Assembly (NCBI GenBank): GCA_963839175.1
Contig: CAWIUB010000022.1
Span: forward strand, 1 to 64,000
Direction of reading: 5' to 3'
Source: CAWIUB01 sp963839175
GTDB lineage: Bacteria > Actinomycetota > Actinomycetes > Mycobacteriales > Jatrophihabitantaceae
DNA length: 64,000 nt
Part shown: piece by piece, positions 36,283 through 44,481 of the stretch
How positions within the stretch are numbered: position 1 is the first letter of the stretch
Layout of the letters: every line of letters begins with the position of its first letter
The notes under the pieces: model-generated
What the model was told of the DNA's origin: nothing
The model's database searches: none
Seen by the model: the letters and a program-made list of their open reading frames with translations, nothing else
Made by a program: the position numbers and the translations under genes

Positions 36283-37467
36283 TCAGCCTTGGCAGGCAGG
36301 GGGCACGTCGAGCGTGATGACATGTCCGGCGTTGATCGCGTATGCGAGGGCGGTGGGGCTGCGGCTGGTGGATACGACCGGGCCATCGATGTTGGCGAAT
36401 AGAGCGTCGACTTCGCCGGTTACGGCATCGAGGCAGGTCAGCGTCCCGTTACTGGCGTCGTGTTCCCAGATGACGAAGTCCCCACTGCCGAGGACCGCGC
36501 CGGCAGTCGCGCTCGTCTGGGCCGGGGTTGGCGGTGCGGGTTGCAGCGTGCCGGGGTCTAGCCGCTGCAGGTGGTTGTGCCGCTCGGTGGTCCCGCTGAT
36601 CCAGATCTGGGAGAGGACGTCGGCGATCGACAGATTGCTTAACGGCACTGTGGGCCCGTCGAGCACTTGCGCCGCGCCGGTCCGCATGATCCACAACGAT
36701 GCCGGGTCACCGGTTGACGCAACCAGCAGCCGATGCTGGGATGGGTCTGCGACCAGGGCACCCACACCGCCGCCCAGCCCGGACGGGGCGGCCAGTAGGG
36801 CCACCGTCGTCGCGCGCAGTTCGACGAGCCCGGCTCGGCCACCCAGATAGAGCGCTCCGTCCAGGACCGCGCCGGTCGTCACGGCGAAGGGCACCAGCCG
36901 GTCCGCGGTCACGCTGAGGGTGTCCGCGTCGTAGCCACGCACCCGTACCCCTCCCGCGGTCCCATCGCTGATCACCCACAACCGGTGGTTCGGCTCATCG
37001 AGGACCGCGAACCTAGGCCCGGGCAGCGCGGGCACACTCTGGCGCGTAGTGCGGCCTATCGCCGATAGGCCTGCTGGCCGATCCAATAGCACATATAGGG
37101 TGTTGTCTTCGCTGTTGAGGACCAGGCCGACCGGCGAGCCCGGACCCACACTCACCTGTGGGCCAGCGTGGCCTACCGCCGCTGGTGGCGGCGGGATCGG
37201 CAGCATCGCGGCCGCGCTCGGCCAGGCCGGCGCGCTGTGCGGGTGCGACCCGGATAAGTGGCGGGCGCTGATCGCCGCAATGATCGATGCGGCCAGGAAC
37301 AGCCCCTTACCCACGGTCGGCCAGCGCCTGCGCGACACGCCGGCGCGGCCGAAATTGATGACGTCGTACTCGACCGAGTCTGCCGTGTCGCCCGGTCGTC
37401 CCGGATCGGCGTCGACCAGCTCGAACCCGAAACCGCGCTGATCGGCGCCACCCGAACGGGTGGTCAC
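36283..37467 (-). CDS. Putative membrane-anchored beta-propeller-like protein
   Basis: A 394-residue protein with a cytosolic N-terminus, one membrane helix near residues 50-68 (VGKGLFLAASIIAAISARHL) and a repetitive external part. Strand-rich repeats such as LVLNSEDNTLYVLLDRPAGL, FAVLDEPNHRLWVISDGTAG and ALVADPSQHRLLVASTGDPA recur about every 45 residues, which suggests a WD40/YVTN-like propeller. GTG 37467 has a GGAG site eight bases upstream. No family is recognised. Confidence 0.6.
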   Translation of the reverse strand: MTTRSGGADQRGFGFELVDADPGRPGDTADSVEYDVINFGRAGVSRRRWPTVGKGLFLAASIIAAISARHLSGSHPHSAPAWPSAAAMLPIPPPPAAVGHAGPQVSVGPGSPVGLVLNSEDNTLYVLLDRPAGLSAIGRTTRQSVPALPGPRFAVLDEPNHRLWVISDGTAGGVRVRGYDADTLSVTADRLVPFAVTTGAVLDGALYLGGRAGLVELRATTVALLAAPSGLGGGVGALVADPSQHRLLVASTGDPASLWIMRTGAAQVLDGPTVPLSNLSIADVLSQIWISGTTERHNHLQRLDPGTLQPAPPTPAQTSATAGAVLGSGDFVIWEHDASNGTLTCLDAVTGEVDALFANIDGPVVSTSRSPTALAYAINAGHVITLDVPPACQG

Positions 37468-37572
37468 CAGGCCAGTCTCCCCCGCATCGGGCCGACAAAC
37501 CAGAGTGTTCCGGTGCTCCGGCGAGAAGTCTCGGTAGGGCCGGACGGCCGGTAGTCGTGGTGAGCTGGACCA

Positions 37573-38206
37573 GTGAGTAGGCGCCGGGTGAGTGTCTCTG
37601 TCGAACGGCTGGCTAGATGGCTGGAGGGCTTTACGGACCGTCACGGCGCGACGGTGACCGAGGCCGATGCAACCGAGGTGCGGCTCATCGGCGCCGACGG
37701 CGCCCGCGCGTGGCTCGTCGTGCCCTTTCCGCCGCTGCGTGCGGTCGGGTCCGACGAGGACGCGCGCGCCGTACTGATCGCCCACGCGGGCCGCCGCCGC
37801 ACGGTCGGCGTGCTGCTCGTGCGCCGGCGCGCTCATGCGATCGGTGTCTTCGCCGGCAGCGACCTCGTCGCATCCAAGGTCGACTCCTCGTACGTGCAGG
37901 GAACCACCCGGGCCGGCGGATGGTCGCAGCAGCGTTTCGCCCGGCGCCGGGCTAACCAAGCACGAGCCGCAGTTTCCGACGCGGCGGATGCGGCCGCCCA
38001 TCCTGCTGCCCTACGCCGCCCAGCTCGACGCGGTCATCTGCGGTGGCGACCGGTCCGCGGTCGACGCGGTCTTGGCCGATCCCCGACTCGATACGTTCGG
38101 CGACCTGCGCCGCGGTCCGTTCCTTTCCGTGCCCGACCCGCGGCTGCGGGTGCTGCAGGCTACGCCGGACCAGTTCCGAGCTGTTCAGGTCACCCTCGAG
38201 CCCTGA
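37573..38206 (+). pseudogene. acVLRF1 family peptidyl-tRNA hydrolase, single frameshift
   Basis: Actinobacterial VLRF1-like release factor that hydrolyses peptidyl-tRNA on stalled large subunits. The catalytic loop GGWSQQRFARRRANQ, the counterpart of the GSQQ/GGQ motif, is intact. After SDAADAA the frame shifts by one base in GCCGCCC near 37993-37999. Removing one C continues as ILLPYAAQLDAVICGGDRSA and ends VTLEP at 38206, the expected family C-terminus. The broken frame instead runs to 38331 with an Arg-rich tail. The catalytic half is encoded before the break. Confidence 0.8.
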
Positions 38207-38326
38207 GAACACGCGATGAACGACGTCAGACGCCGACTGGCGCACTGGGTCCTGTCGATATCGCTAGCCCGCACACGGAAGCAGCTCGTGCTGCGGCCTC
38301 GCGCCGGGTGGGGTTGCGTCGCGGCC

Positions 38327-38359
38327 AATAAAGTGATAGCTATTGGATATCACTTTATT
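38327..38359. promoter_or_regulatory. 12-bp perfect AT-rich palindrome upstream of the SPFH gene
   Basis: AATAAAGTGATA-N9-TATCACTTTATT lies 17 bp before the SPFH start codon, in otherwise GC-rich DNA. It is a strong operator candidate for the ribbon-helix-helix protein encoded two genes on. Confidence 0.7.
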
Positions 38360-38376
38360 GAAGCGGGAGAACGCCG

Positions 38377-39291
38377 GTGACCTCAGCTCAGGAATCCACG
38401 CAACCAACGGCGGTCCCGGTCGGCCACGAGGGCGCTCGGGTCAATATTGAGGAACGCCCGGCGCGCGCGCTCAGCGGCCTACTCGGCGTCGTGGTGCTCG
38501 TTGTTTGCATCATCGCTGGGATCGCCCTGGCTTTCACTCCTGTCAAGCCGCTGATTGTCCTGCCGGTCCTGGTGTTCCTCGTGGTGCTGTTCTCGTTGGT
38601 GATCGTCCAACCCGGTCAGACCAGAGTCATCCAGTTCTTCGGCCGTTACGTCGGCACGGTCAGACGGCCGGGGCTGTCATGGGTGCAGCCCCTGACGATG
38701 CGCCACGACATCAGCGTGCGCGTCCGGAACTTCGAAACCAATCACCTCAAGGTCAACGACGCCGACGGCAACCCTGTCGAGATCGCCGCCATCGTCGTCT
38801 GGCAGGTCGCCGATACCTCGAAAGCGGTTTACGCCGTCGATGACAACCGCAACTTCGTGTCTGTCCAGGCCGAATCCGCATTGCGTCACGTCGCCACTAC
38901 CCACCCCTACGACGTCGCCGGTGACGACGGCACGTCGCTGCGGGGCTCGACCGACGTTGTCGCCGGCGAGCTCGCCCTGGAGGTCGCCCGCCGTGTGTCT
39001 CTTGCCGGCGTCGAGATAGTCGAGGTGCGCATCAGCCACCTCGCCTACTCTTCGGAGATCGCCCAGGCGATGCTGCGGCGGCAGCAAGCCAACGCCGTCG
39101 TCGCTGCACGCTCCCGCATCGTCGAGGGCGCGGTCGGGATGGTGGAGATGGCGCTACAACGCCTCAACGAGCGCGGCATCGTCGACCTCGACGAGGAACG
39201 CAAGGCCGCCATGGTGAGCAACCTGATGGTCGTTCTGTGCGGCGACCAGCCCGCATCGCCGATCGTCAACGCCGGGTCGCTCTACACGTGA
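38377..39291 (+). CDS. SPFH/Band 7 domain membrane protein
   Basis: A 304-residue stomatin/flotillin-like scaffold. Two adjacent hydrophobic segments (residues about 32-75) anchor it. The SPFH core follows: VQPGQTRVIQFFGRYVGTVR, WVQPLTMRHDISVRVRNFET and the strand pair EIAAIVVWQVADTSKAVYAV. A helical tail (IAQAMLRRQQANAVVAARSR) drives oligomerisation. Its TGA overlaps the start of a small Arc-like DNA-binding protein (GTGA), a pairing recurrent in actinomycetes. Confidence 0.88.
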   Translation: MTSAQESTQPTAVPVGHEGARVNIEERPARALSGLLGVVVLVVCIIAGIALAFTPVKPLIVLPVLVFLVVLFSLVIVQPGQTRVIQFFGRYVGTVRRPGLSWVQPLTMRHDISVRVRNFETNHLKVNDADGNPVEIAAIVVWQVADTSKAVYAVDDNRNFVSVQAESALRHVATTHPYDVAGDDGTSLRGSTDVVAGELALEVARRVSLAGVEIVEVRISHLAYSSEIAQAMLRRQQANAVVAARSRIVEGAVGMVEMALQRLNERGIVDLDEERKAAMVSNLMVVLCGDQPASPIVNAGSLYT

Positions 39292-39485
39292 GCCAGGACC
39301 GCAAACAGGTCTTGCTCCGCATCGACCCCGCCGTGCACGACGCACTCGCCCGATGGGCGACCGACGAGTTCCGCAGCCTCAACGCACACATCGAAATGCT
39401 GCTACGCCAAGCCCTCACCAGCGCAGGACGAATGCCTAAGCGCGCCGGCTCGCTACCCAGACGCGGCCGCCCACCTGCCGGTTGA
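39288..39485 (+). CDS. Arc/ribbon-helix-helix DNA-binding protein
   Basis: A 65-residue protein. KQVLLRIDPAVHDALARWAT and DEFRSLNAHIEMLLRQAL match the Arc-type ribbon-helix-helix: a beta strand with alternating DNA contacts, then two helices with the Asn-Ala-His-Ile turn. The C-terminus is basic and Pro-rich. It is coupled to the SPFH gene through GTGA, and likely autoregulates both through the palindrome at 38327-38359. Confidence 0.82.
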   Translation: MSQDRKQVLLRIDPAVHDALARWATDEFRSLNAHIEMLLRQALTSAGRMPKRAGSLPRRGRPPAG

Positions 39486-39521
39486 AACACGGATGTTCCG
39501 CTCACATGTGCAGCTGTGATG

Positions 39522-39537
39522 GGCGGCGCCGGCCGCC
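39522..39537. terminator. GC-rich hairpin between convergent genes
   Basis: GGCGGC-GCCG-GCCGCC forms a perfect six-base stem between the Arc-like gene and the convergent dnaB. No U tract follows, so it is only a possible terminator. Confidence 0.3.
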
Positions 39538-39555
39538 GCGCCGTCGCCGCTGCGG

Positions 39556-39588
39556 CACCACCACCACCACCACCACCACCACCACCAC
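39556..39588. repeat. (CAC)11 trinucleotide tract
   Basis: Eleven uninterrupted CAC units end seven bases beyond the dnaB stop codon, in its 3' flank. It is a simple-sequence repeat prone to length change. Confidence 0.9.
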
Positions 39589-39595
39589 ATCGTCG

Positions 39596-42500
39596 TCAGT
39601 CGGGCATGTCGGCGAAGCGGCTGTAGTGGCCCTGGAAGCTGACCGCGACGGTGGCAGTGGGGCCGTTGCGGTGCTTGGCGATGATGATGTCGGCCTCGCC
39701 GGCGCGTGGGGATTCCCGCTCGTACATGTCCTCGCGGTGCACGAGCAGCACCAGGTCGGAGTCCTGCTCGATCGAGTTGTGTGCGGCGATCCCGTCGGCG
39801 ATGAAATTGTGCGTGCCCTTGACCGTCGCGTCGTACACGGGCGCAAGGCCCAGTGGCTCGATCTCGACGACGCGATCCCAGAACACGTCGTCGGCGGCCT
39901 GGAACTGACGTCCGATCGGGCGGTTCGCCAGCTCGGCCAGCAGGCGCTCGGCAATCTCACCACGCCGCCCGTGAACTCCGATCTCTCGGCAGAAGATCCG
40001 CAGGCTGCCGCCGTCAGCGATCACGACGTGGTACCCATGCCGGTAGCCGGCTTTGGCGACGTTCTTCAGTCGCGCCACAATCCCGAACCGAGACAGCAGC
40101 AGCATGACGCCGTCGGCGAGAGCTCGGCTGGCCGTGGCGTAGTACGCCTTGTGCGTGGTCGTCGAGCCGGGTCGGCCAATGCTCATGCAGCCGTCCGTTG
40201 CCCACAGATGCCGCAAGAACGTGGCTAGTTCGGCGTTGTCGGCTCGGTAGAGCACCTCAGGTAGTCGCTTCTGGTGCGATCGGAGGTCTTCGATACCCAG
40301 TTCGCGCAACCAGATATGCAGCGGGTTGAGCCGTCCGTGGGCAGATCTGTACGGTGCGGGCAGGTAGCTGCGCCACCAGCTGCCCTGTTGCACGCGTCGC
40401 GGTGATATGTCGAACTCCGCGCAGGCGGCTTCCTCGACGAACGCCAGGTTGGCTGGATCGTTCGAGGTGTAGTGCACAGGCTGGGAGCGCAGGACGCAGC
40501 CCTCGCCGAGCAGGTGGGCGAGCAGGCCGAGCCGGTATGTCGACCAGCCGAGCCCAGCGGCCACGGGCGCCGGCACCTGCCGGGGAATCGCGATCCGATC
40601 ACCGATCCCCAGGGCCTGGAGCGGCGTCCAGCCGCCGTGGGTCAGGAACGGGTGGTTACCGGTCGCCTTGACCTCCCGGCCAGAGGTGAGCCTGAGGCGG
40701 AAGGTCGGCTTGTGGCCGGACGGGTAGACGTTCGTGATCGGCGCCGCGACCAGGCGCCGCCGATCGTCCAAGGACCAGACGAGCACGCCGTCGTGTCCGT
40801 TGCGCAGCAGCTCCCGGAAGCTCACCGGGGAGCCTGTGTCGGCCCGCAGCAGCATGGTGTCGGCCGTCATGCACCCGCTTTCCCGCAGGTCGGCGAGCAT
40901 TGGCTTCTTGTCGGTGCGCTGCTCCGGGCCGCGGTTGAGCTGGGAGAGCGCAACGACTGGAACGTCCAACTCCTTGGCCAGCAGCTTGATCGCCCGGGAG
41001 AACTCGCTGACCTCCTGCTGGCGCGATTCGACGCGCTTGCCGCTGGACATCAGCTGCAGGTAGTCGATGACGATCAGTTGCAGGTCGTGACGCTGACGCA
41101 GTCGGCGCGCCTTGGCGCGGATCTCCATCATGGTCAGATTCGGCGAGTCGTCGATGAACAACGGCGCGTTGGCCAGATCGCCTGCTCGCCGCGCCATCCG
41201 CGTCCAGTCCTGGTCGCTCATGTGCCCCGACCGCATGTTCCGTAGCGGCACCACGGCCTCGGCCGAGAACAGCCGCATCATGATCTTGAGCTTGCCCATT
41301 TCCAGGGAGAACAAGACCGTTGGCTTGTTGTGCTTGACCGCCGCTGACCGGGCGAAATCCAACGCCAGGGTGGAGTTGTGCGTTGGCACGAACGCTCGGC
41401 TGGCCAGATACATGTGGTCGTCGTTGCAGACTTGGACGCACCGGACTGGCACGGAAGCCGCCGCGCGAACGTCGGCAACGAAGCGGCTCTGGTCCAGGTC
41501 GGGTCCGCAATTGCGCACCCAATGGTTGGGGTTACCGTCTGCATCGGTCAGCGTCATCGCGATCTGCTCCGTCGTGACCACGCGAGACCGCTCAGGTGCC
41601 GTTACCGGGCCCAGGCCGGCCCGCGAAGAGGAGGCCAGGACCAATTCCGCGCCGGCCACTAGCGCGTTCAGGTGAACGCACGTCGGCCATTGATGCTCGG
41701 CGTCAGCGACGATGACGGTTCCGTCGGAGAACTCGACCTCATAGCACGGCCGGCCCACCATGACATCCGTCGCGGCGACGACGCGCGTCGGACGGCCGTC
41801 CGCGCCGAGCAGCAGGCCTCCGACTCGAACCGCACCCATGGTCGTCCAACCAGTCGGCGTCGGCAGTCGGGTGTCGAGCGCGAGCGCCTTGCCGCTGCCC
41901 GGCCGGCCGGCGACGGTCACCATCTGGCCCGGATGCAGGCCGTTGGTGATCTCGTCCAGCCGGCTGAATCCGGTAGGGATGCCGGTGCCGATGCCGCCGG
42001 TGGCCGAGATGCGGTCGATCTCGTCCATCGTGCCCTGCAGCAGCGTCTCGATGTGGACGTAGTCCTCGCTGGTCCGCCGCTCGGTGACGTCGTAGATCTC
42101 CGCCTGCGCGCGGTCGACCACGTCGTCGACGCTGCCCACGATGCCGCCACCGCCCGAGGCGGTGTCGTAGCCCATCTGCACGATCCGGGTGCCGGCCGTG
42201 ACCAGCCGGCGCAAGGTGGCTCGCTCGGCCACGATCTGCGCGTAGTAGCCGGCGTTGGCTGCGGTTGGCACCGCCGAGATCAGCGTGTGCAGGTACTCGG
42301 CGCCACCGACCCGGGCGATCTGACCGGTGCGGACCAGCTCGGCGGAGACTGTGACGGGGTCGGCCGGCTCGCCCCGGCCGTAGAGGTCGAGGACGCCTTC
42401 GTACACGAGCTGGTGCGCGGGACGGTAGAAGTCGGTGGGCCGCACCACCTCGACGACGTCGGCGATCGCGTCCTTGGACAGCATCATCCCGCCGAGCACC

Positions 42501-42598
42501 GATTGCTCGGCGGCGATGTCCTGCGGCGGGGTGCGGTCGTACTCGGGTGGCCGGGACGTACCGGCCGGGCCGACGCGCGGGTCGTCCGCCAGAACCAT
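39596..42598 (-). CDS. dnaB: Replicative DNA helicase DnaB with two inteins
   Basis: A 1000-residue precursor. The N-terminal DnaB domain (residues 25-175, QDIAAEQSVLGGMMLSKDAI) and RecA-like C-terminal domain are standard. The helicase is interrupted twice: intein 1 (residues 238-408) directly after Walker A GRPGSGK, and intein 2 (576-941) between LRESG and SIEQDSD. Joining the exteins gives GRPGSGKSTLALDFARSA and LRESGSIEQDSDLVLLVHRE, i.e. an intact helicase of 463 residues. Walker B is in LIVIDYLQLMSS. It unwinds DNA ahead of the fork. It lies upstream of rplI/rpsR/ssb/rpsF in reverse order, the conserved actinobacterial block. Confidence 0.96.
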   Translation of the reverse strand: MVLADDPRVGPAGTSRPPEYDRTPPQDIAAEQSVLGGMMLSKDAIADVVEVVRPTDFYRPAHQLVYEGVLDLYGRGEPADPVTVSAELVRTGQIARVGGAEYLHTLISAVPTAANAGYYAQIVAERATLRRLVTAGTRIVQMGYDTASGGGGIVGSVDDVVDRAQAEIYDVTERRTSEDYVHIETLLQGTMDEIDRISATGGIGTGIPTGFSRLDEITNGLHPGQMVTVAGRPGSGKALALDTRLPTPTGWTTMGAVRVGGLLLGADGRPTRVVAATDVMVGRPCYEVEFSDGTVIVADAEHQWPTCVHLNALVAGAELVLASSSRAGLGPVTAPERSRVVTTEQIAMTLTDADGNPNHWVRNCGPDLDQSRFVADVRAAASVPVRCVQVCNDDHMYLASRAFVPTHNSTLALDFARSAAVKHNKPTVLFSLEMGKLKIMMRLFSAEAVVPLRNMRSGHMSDQDWTRMARRAGDLANAPLFIDDSPNLTMMEIRAKARRLRQRHDLQLIVIDYLQLMSSGKRVESRQQEVSEFSRAIKLLAKELDVPVVALSQLNRGPEQRTDKKPMLADLRESGCMTADTMLLRADTGSPVSFRELLRNGHDGVLVWSLDDRRRLVAAPITNVYPSGHKPTFRLRLTSGREVKATGNHPFLTHGGWTPLQALGIGDRIAIPRQVPAPVAAGLGWSTYRLGLLAHLLGEGCVLRSQPVHYTSNDPANLAFVEEAACAEFDISPRRVQQGSWWRSYLPAPYRSAHGRLNPLHIWLRELGIEDLRSHQKRLPEVLYRADNAELATFLRHLWATDGCMSIGRPGSTTTHKAYYATASRALADGVMLLLSRFGIVARLKNVAKAGYRHGYHVVIADGGSLRIFCREIGVHGRRGEIAERLLAELANRPIGRQFQAADDVFWDRVVEIEPLGLAPVYDATVKGTHNFIADGIAAHNSIEQDSDLVLLVHREDMYERESPRAGEADIIIAKHRNGPTATVAVSFQGHYSRFADMPD
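39776..40873 (-). other. DnaB intein 2 with LAGLIDADG homing endonuclease
   Basis: A 366-residue intein with Cys1 (CMTADTMLL), block B TGNHPFLTHGGW and the C-terminal splice block GTHNFIADGIAAHN followed by Ser. Between them lie two DOD motifs, GLLAHLLGEGCVL and FLRHLWATDGCMS, so the endonuclease may be active. It occupies the conserved ESG-SIEQD site. Confidence 0.9.
41375..41887 (-). other. DnaB intein 1, class 3 mini-intein in the P-loop
   Basis: A 171-residue intein starting with Ala (ALALDTRLPTPTGW) rather than Cys or Ser. The class 3 WCT triad is visible: Trp in DAEHQWPT (residue 304), Cys in PVRCVQV (387) and Thr in VPTHN. It ends with HN followed by Ser. It has no endonuclease domain. 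Confidence 0.85.
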
Positions 42599-42902
42599 GC
42601 GGCCCCCTCCCGGTCCTAGTGGTCGCTCACCTGTTCGGCTGATGTCTACCGGGAAGGTCCGACACTTTCGGTGTGCGGGCTCGGTGCGGCGTCGTGCGCG
42701 GGAGTGACCGCGCTGACGCTAGAGGTGGCGATGCGGCGCGGCAATTCGGCCTGTGCACACCGCTGTGGACAAACCTGTGGGACGTCTGCCGCGGGCTGTA
42801 GACGATCGGTGGACGAGCCTGTGGATTACTCCGCGCTGACGGCTACGACCCGGCAAATCCGGGGGGCGCGTCGTCCACGTCCTGTGGAGGAAAAGTTCTT
42901 GG
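42599..42902. other. dnaB-rplI gap with a cluster of DnaA-box-like sequences
   Basis: Between two same-strand genes, a perfect DnaA box TGTGGACAA (42764-42772, reverse of TTGTCCACA) is followed by near matches at 42808, 42820, 42871 and 42883, each with about two mismatches. The 304-bp gap has no gene. It may also hold the dnaB promoter. Confidence 0.5.
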
Positions 42903-43349
42903 TCAGACCGCCGTGACGGTCAGCGGCACCGAGGCGACGACGTCGGGGTGCAGCTCGACGGTGACGACGTGCTCGCCGATGGTCTTGATGTGGCCGGGCA
43001 GCCGGATTCGCTTCTTGTCCAGCAGCGGACCGCCAGCGTCCTTGACGGCATTCGCGACGTCGGCGACGGTGATCGAACCGAACAGCCGGCCGCCCTCGCC
43101 GGCGCGGGCGCCGAGCCGAACGGTGAGCTTCTCCAGCTCGGCCTTGATCTCGCCGGCGTGGCCGAGGTCGCGGATCTCGCGGGCGTCGCGGGCCCGCTGG
43201 ATCTGGGTGATCTGCTTCTCGGCGCCCTTGGTCCAGGTGATCGCGGCGCCGCGCGGCACGAGAAAGTTGCGGCCGTATCCGTCGGCCACCTCGACTATGT
43301 CGCCGGCCAGGCCGAGGCCCGCGACCTCCCGGGTCAGGATGAGCTTCAT
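42903..43349 (-). CDS. rplI: 50S ribosomal protein L9
   Basis: A 148-residue L9. The N-terminal rRNA-binding domain MKLILTREVAGLGLAGDIVE and GYGRNFLVPRGAAI is highly conserved. A long connecting helix (residues 45-80) precedes the C-terminal domain with GRLFGSITVADVANAV. The ATG at 43349 gives the family length. It follows rpsR by 4 bp in the S6-SSB-S18-L9 operon. Confidence 0.97.
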   Translation of the reverse strand: MKLILTREVAGLGLAGDIVEVADGYGRNFLVPRGAAITWTKGAEKQITQIQRARDAREIRDLGHAGEIKAELEKLTVRLGARAGEGGRLFGSITVADVANAVKDAGGPLLDKKRIRLPGHIKTIGEHVVTVELHPDVVASVPLTVTAV

Positions 43350-43353
43350 CCGG

Positions 43354-43590
43354 TCACCGTGCCGTCGACGTGTAAGGCAGCAGGGCCATCTCGCGGGCGT
43401 TCTTGATCGCCTTCGCGATCTCGCGCTGTTGTTGAGCGCTGACACCGGTCACCCGCCGGGCACGGATCTTGCCGCGATCGGAGATGAACTTGCGCAGCAG
43501 CGCGGTGTCCTTGTAGTCGATGTAGTCGATCTTGGCCGCCAGCAGGGGATTCTGCTTCTTCTTCGGCTTGCGAATGGGTGGTTTGGGCAT
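43354..43590 (-). CDS. rpsR: 30S ribosomal protein S18
   Basis: A 78-residue S18 with the basic N-terminus MPKPPIRKPKKKQNP, the IDYIDYKDTALLRKFISDRG core, and the RVTGVSAQQQREIAKAIKNA rRNA-binding helix. Conserved Cys residues of zinc-binding paralogues are absent, so this is the Cys-minus form. It pairs with S6 in the 30S platform. The gene lies between ssb and rplI. Confidence 0.97.
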   Translation of the reverse strand: MPKPPIRKPKKKQNPLLAAKIDYIDYKDTALLRKFISDRGKIRARRVTGVSAQQQREIAKAIKNAREMALLPYTSTAR

Positions 43591-43616
43591 GTCAGTTCTT
43601 CCGGTGAGGCGAATCG

Positions 43617-44105
43617 TTAGAAGGGGGGCTCGTCGCTGGATCCAGCGGGCGGAGGCGAGCCCCACGGGTCGTCGCTCGGCTCGGCGGTGGCGGCGCCGGA
43701 GCCGGAGCCGGAGGCGCCGAATCCGCCCGAGGACGAGCCACGCTGGGTGCGGTTGACCTTGGCGGTGGCGTAGCGCAGCGACGGGCCGATCTCGTCGACG
43801 TCCAGCTCGATGACCGTGCGCTTCTCGCCCTCGCGGGTCTCGAACGAACGCTGCTTGAGCCGGCCCTGCGCGACGACGCGCATTCCGCGCTGCAACGACT
43901 CGGCGACGTTCTCGGCCGCCTGGCGCCAGATCGAGCAGCGCAGGAACAGCGCCTCGCCGTCCTTCCACTCGTTGTTGGCCCGGTCGAACTGGCGCGGCGT
44001 CGAGGCGATCGTGAAGCTCGCGACCGCGGCACCCGATGGGGTGAAGCGCAGCTCGGGGTCGGCGGTCAGGTTGCCGACCACGGTGATGACGGTGTCTCCG
44101 GCCAT
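43617..44105 (-). CDS. ssb: Single-stranded DNA-binding protein
   Basis: A 162-residue SSB. The OB fold reads TVITVVGNLTADPELRFTPS, FTIASTPRQFDRANNEWKDG and FLRCSIWRQAAENVAESLQR (residues 5-110). A disordered Gly/Ser/Pro tail follows and ends in the acidic tip DEPPF that recruits partner proteins. It begins 4 bp after rpsF and ends 26 bp before rpsR, as usual in actinomycetes. Confidence 0.97.
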   Translation of the reverse strand: MAGDTVITVVGNLTADPELRFTPSGAAVASFTIASTPRQFDRANNEWKDGEALFLRCSIWRQAAENVAESLQRGMRVVAQGRLKQRSFETREGEKRTVIELDVDEIGPSLRYATAKVNRTQRGSSSGGFGASGSGSGAATAEPSDDPWGSPPPAGSSDEPPF

Positions 44106-44109
44106 GGCG

Positions 44110-44412
44110 TTACCGCGCTTCCGGGCGGAGGACCTTAGTCCGCAGCACCGACTCGTTGAGGTTGAGCTGACGGTCGAGCTCCTGTACCGCGGCTGGCTCG
44201 GCCTGCAGGTCGATCACGGCGTAGATGCCCTCAGCGTGCTTGTCGATCTCGTAGGCGAGCCGGCGCTTGCCCCAGATGTCGACCTTCTCTACGGTTCCGC
44301 CGTCCTTCTTGACGACGTTCAGGAACGCGTCGAGGGACGGGGCGATGGTGCGCTCCTCGAGGTTCGGCTCGAGGATGACCATCACTTCGTAATGGCGCAT
44401 GGCGGTGGTCAA
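44110..44412 (-). CDS. rpsF: 30S ribosomal protein S6
   Basis: A 100-residue S6 with MRHYEVMVILEPNLEERTI, then VEKVDIWGKRRLAYEIDKHA and the C-terminal VLRTKVL. The TTG at 44412 is chosen because GGAGG lies seven bases upstream of it; the ATG at 44400 (MRHYE), the usual S6 start, would be 19 bases from that site. It is the first gene of the operon, behind a leader with two inverted repeats (44440-44481). Confidence 0.95.
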   Translation of the reverse strand: MTTAMRHYEVMVILEPNLEERTIAPSLDAFLNVVKKDGGTVEKVDIWGKRRLAYEIDKHAEGIYAVIDLQAEPAAVQELDRQLNLNESVLRTKVLRPEAR

Positions 44413-44439
44413 GGAACTGCCTCCTATGGGCTAGATCGG

Positions 44440-44481
44440 CCACGGACGCTCCGTGGCAGGAGGATGCGTCAGACGTCTGAC
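44440..44481 (-). promoter_or_regulatory. rpsF leader: hairpin and 14-bp palindrome
   Basis: In the minus-strand leader, GTCAGACGTCTGAC (44468-44481) is a perfect palindrome and CCACGGA-N3-TCCGTGG (44440-44456) a seven-base hairpin 28 bases before the start. Autoregulation by S6:S18 is known for rpsF leaders in several bacteria. This could be such a site, or a promoter operator. Confidence 0.4.

Noticed and set aside
39482..40228. Plus-strand frame containing a poly-Thr (or poly-His) run from the CAC repeat
   Set aside because: It is antisense to dnaB and its composition is repeat-driven; the CAC tract is a microsatellite, not a tag or gene.
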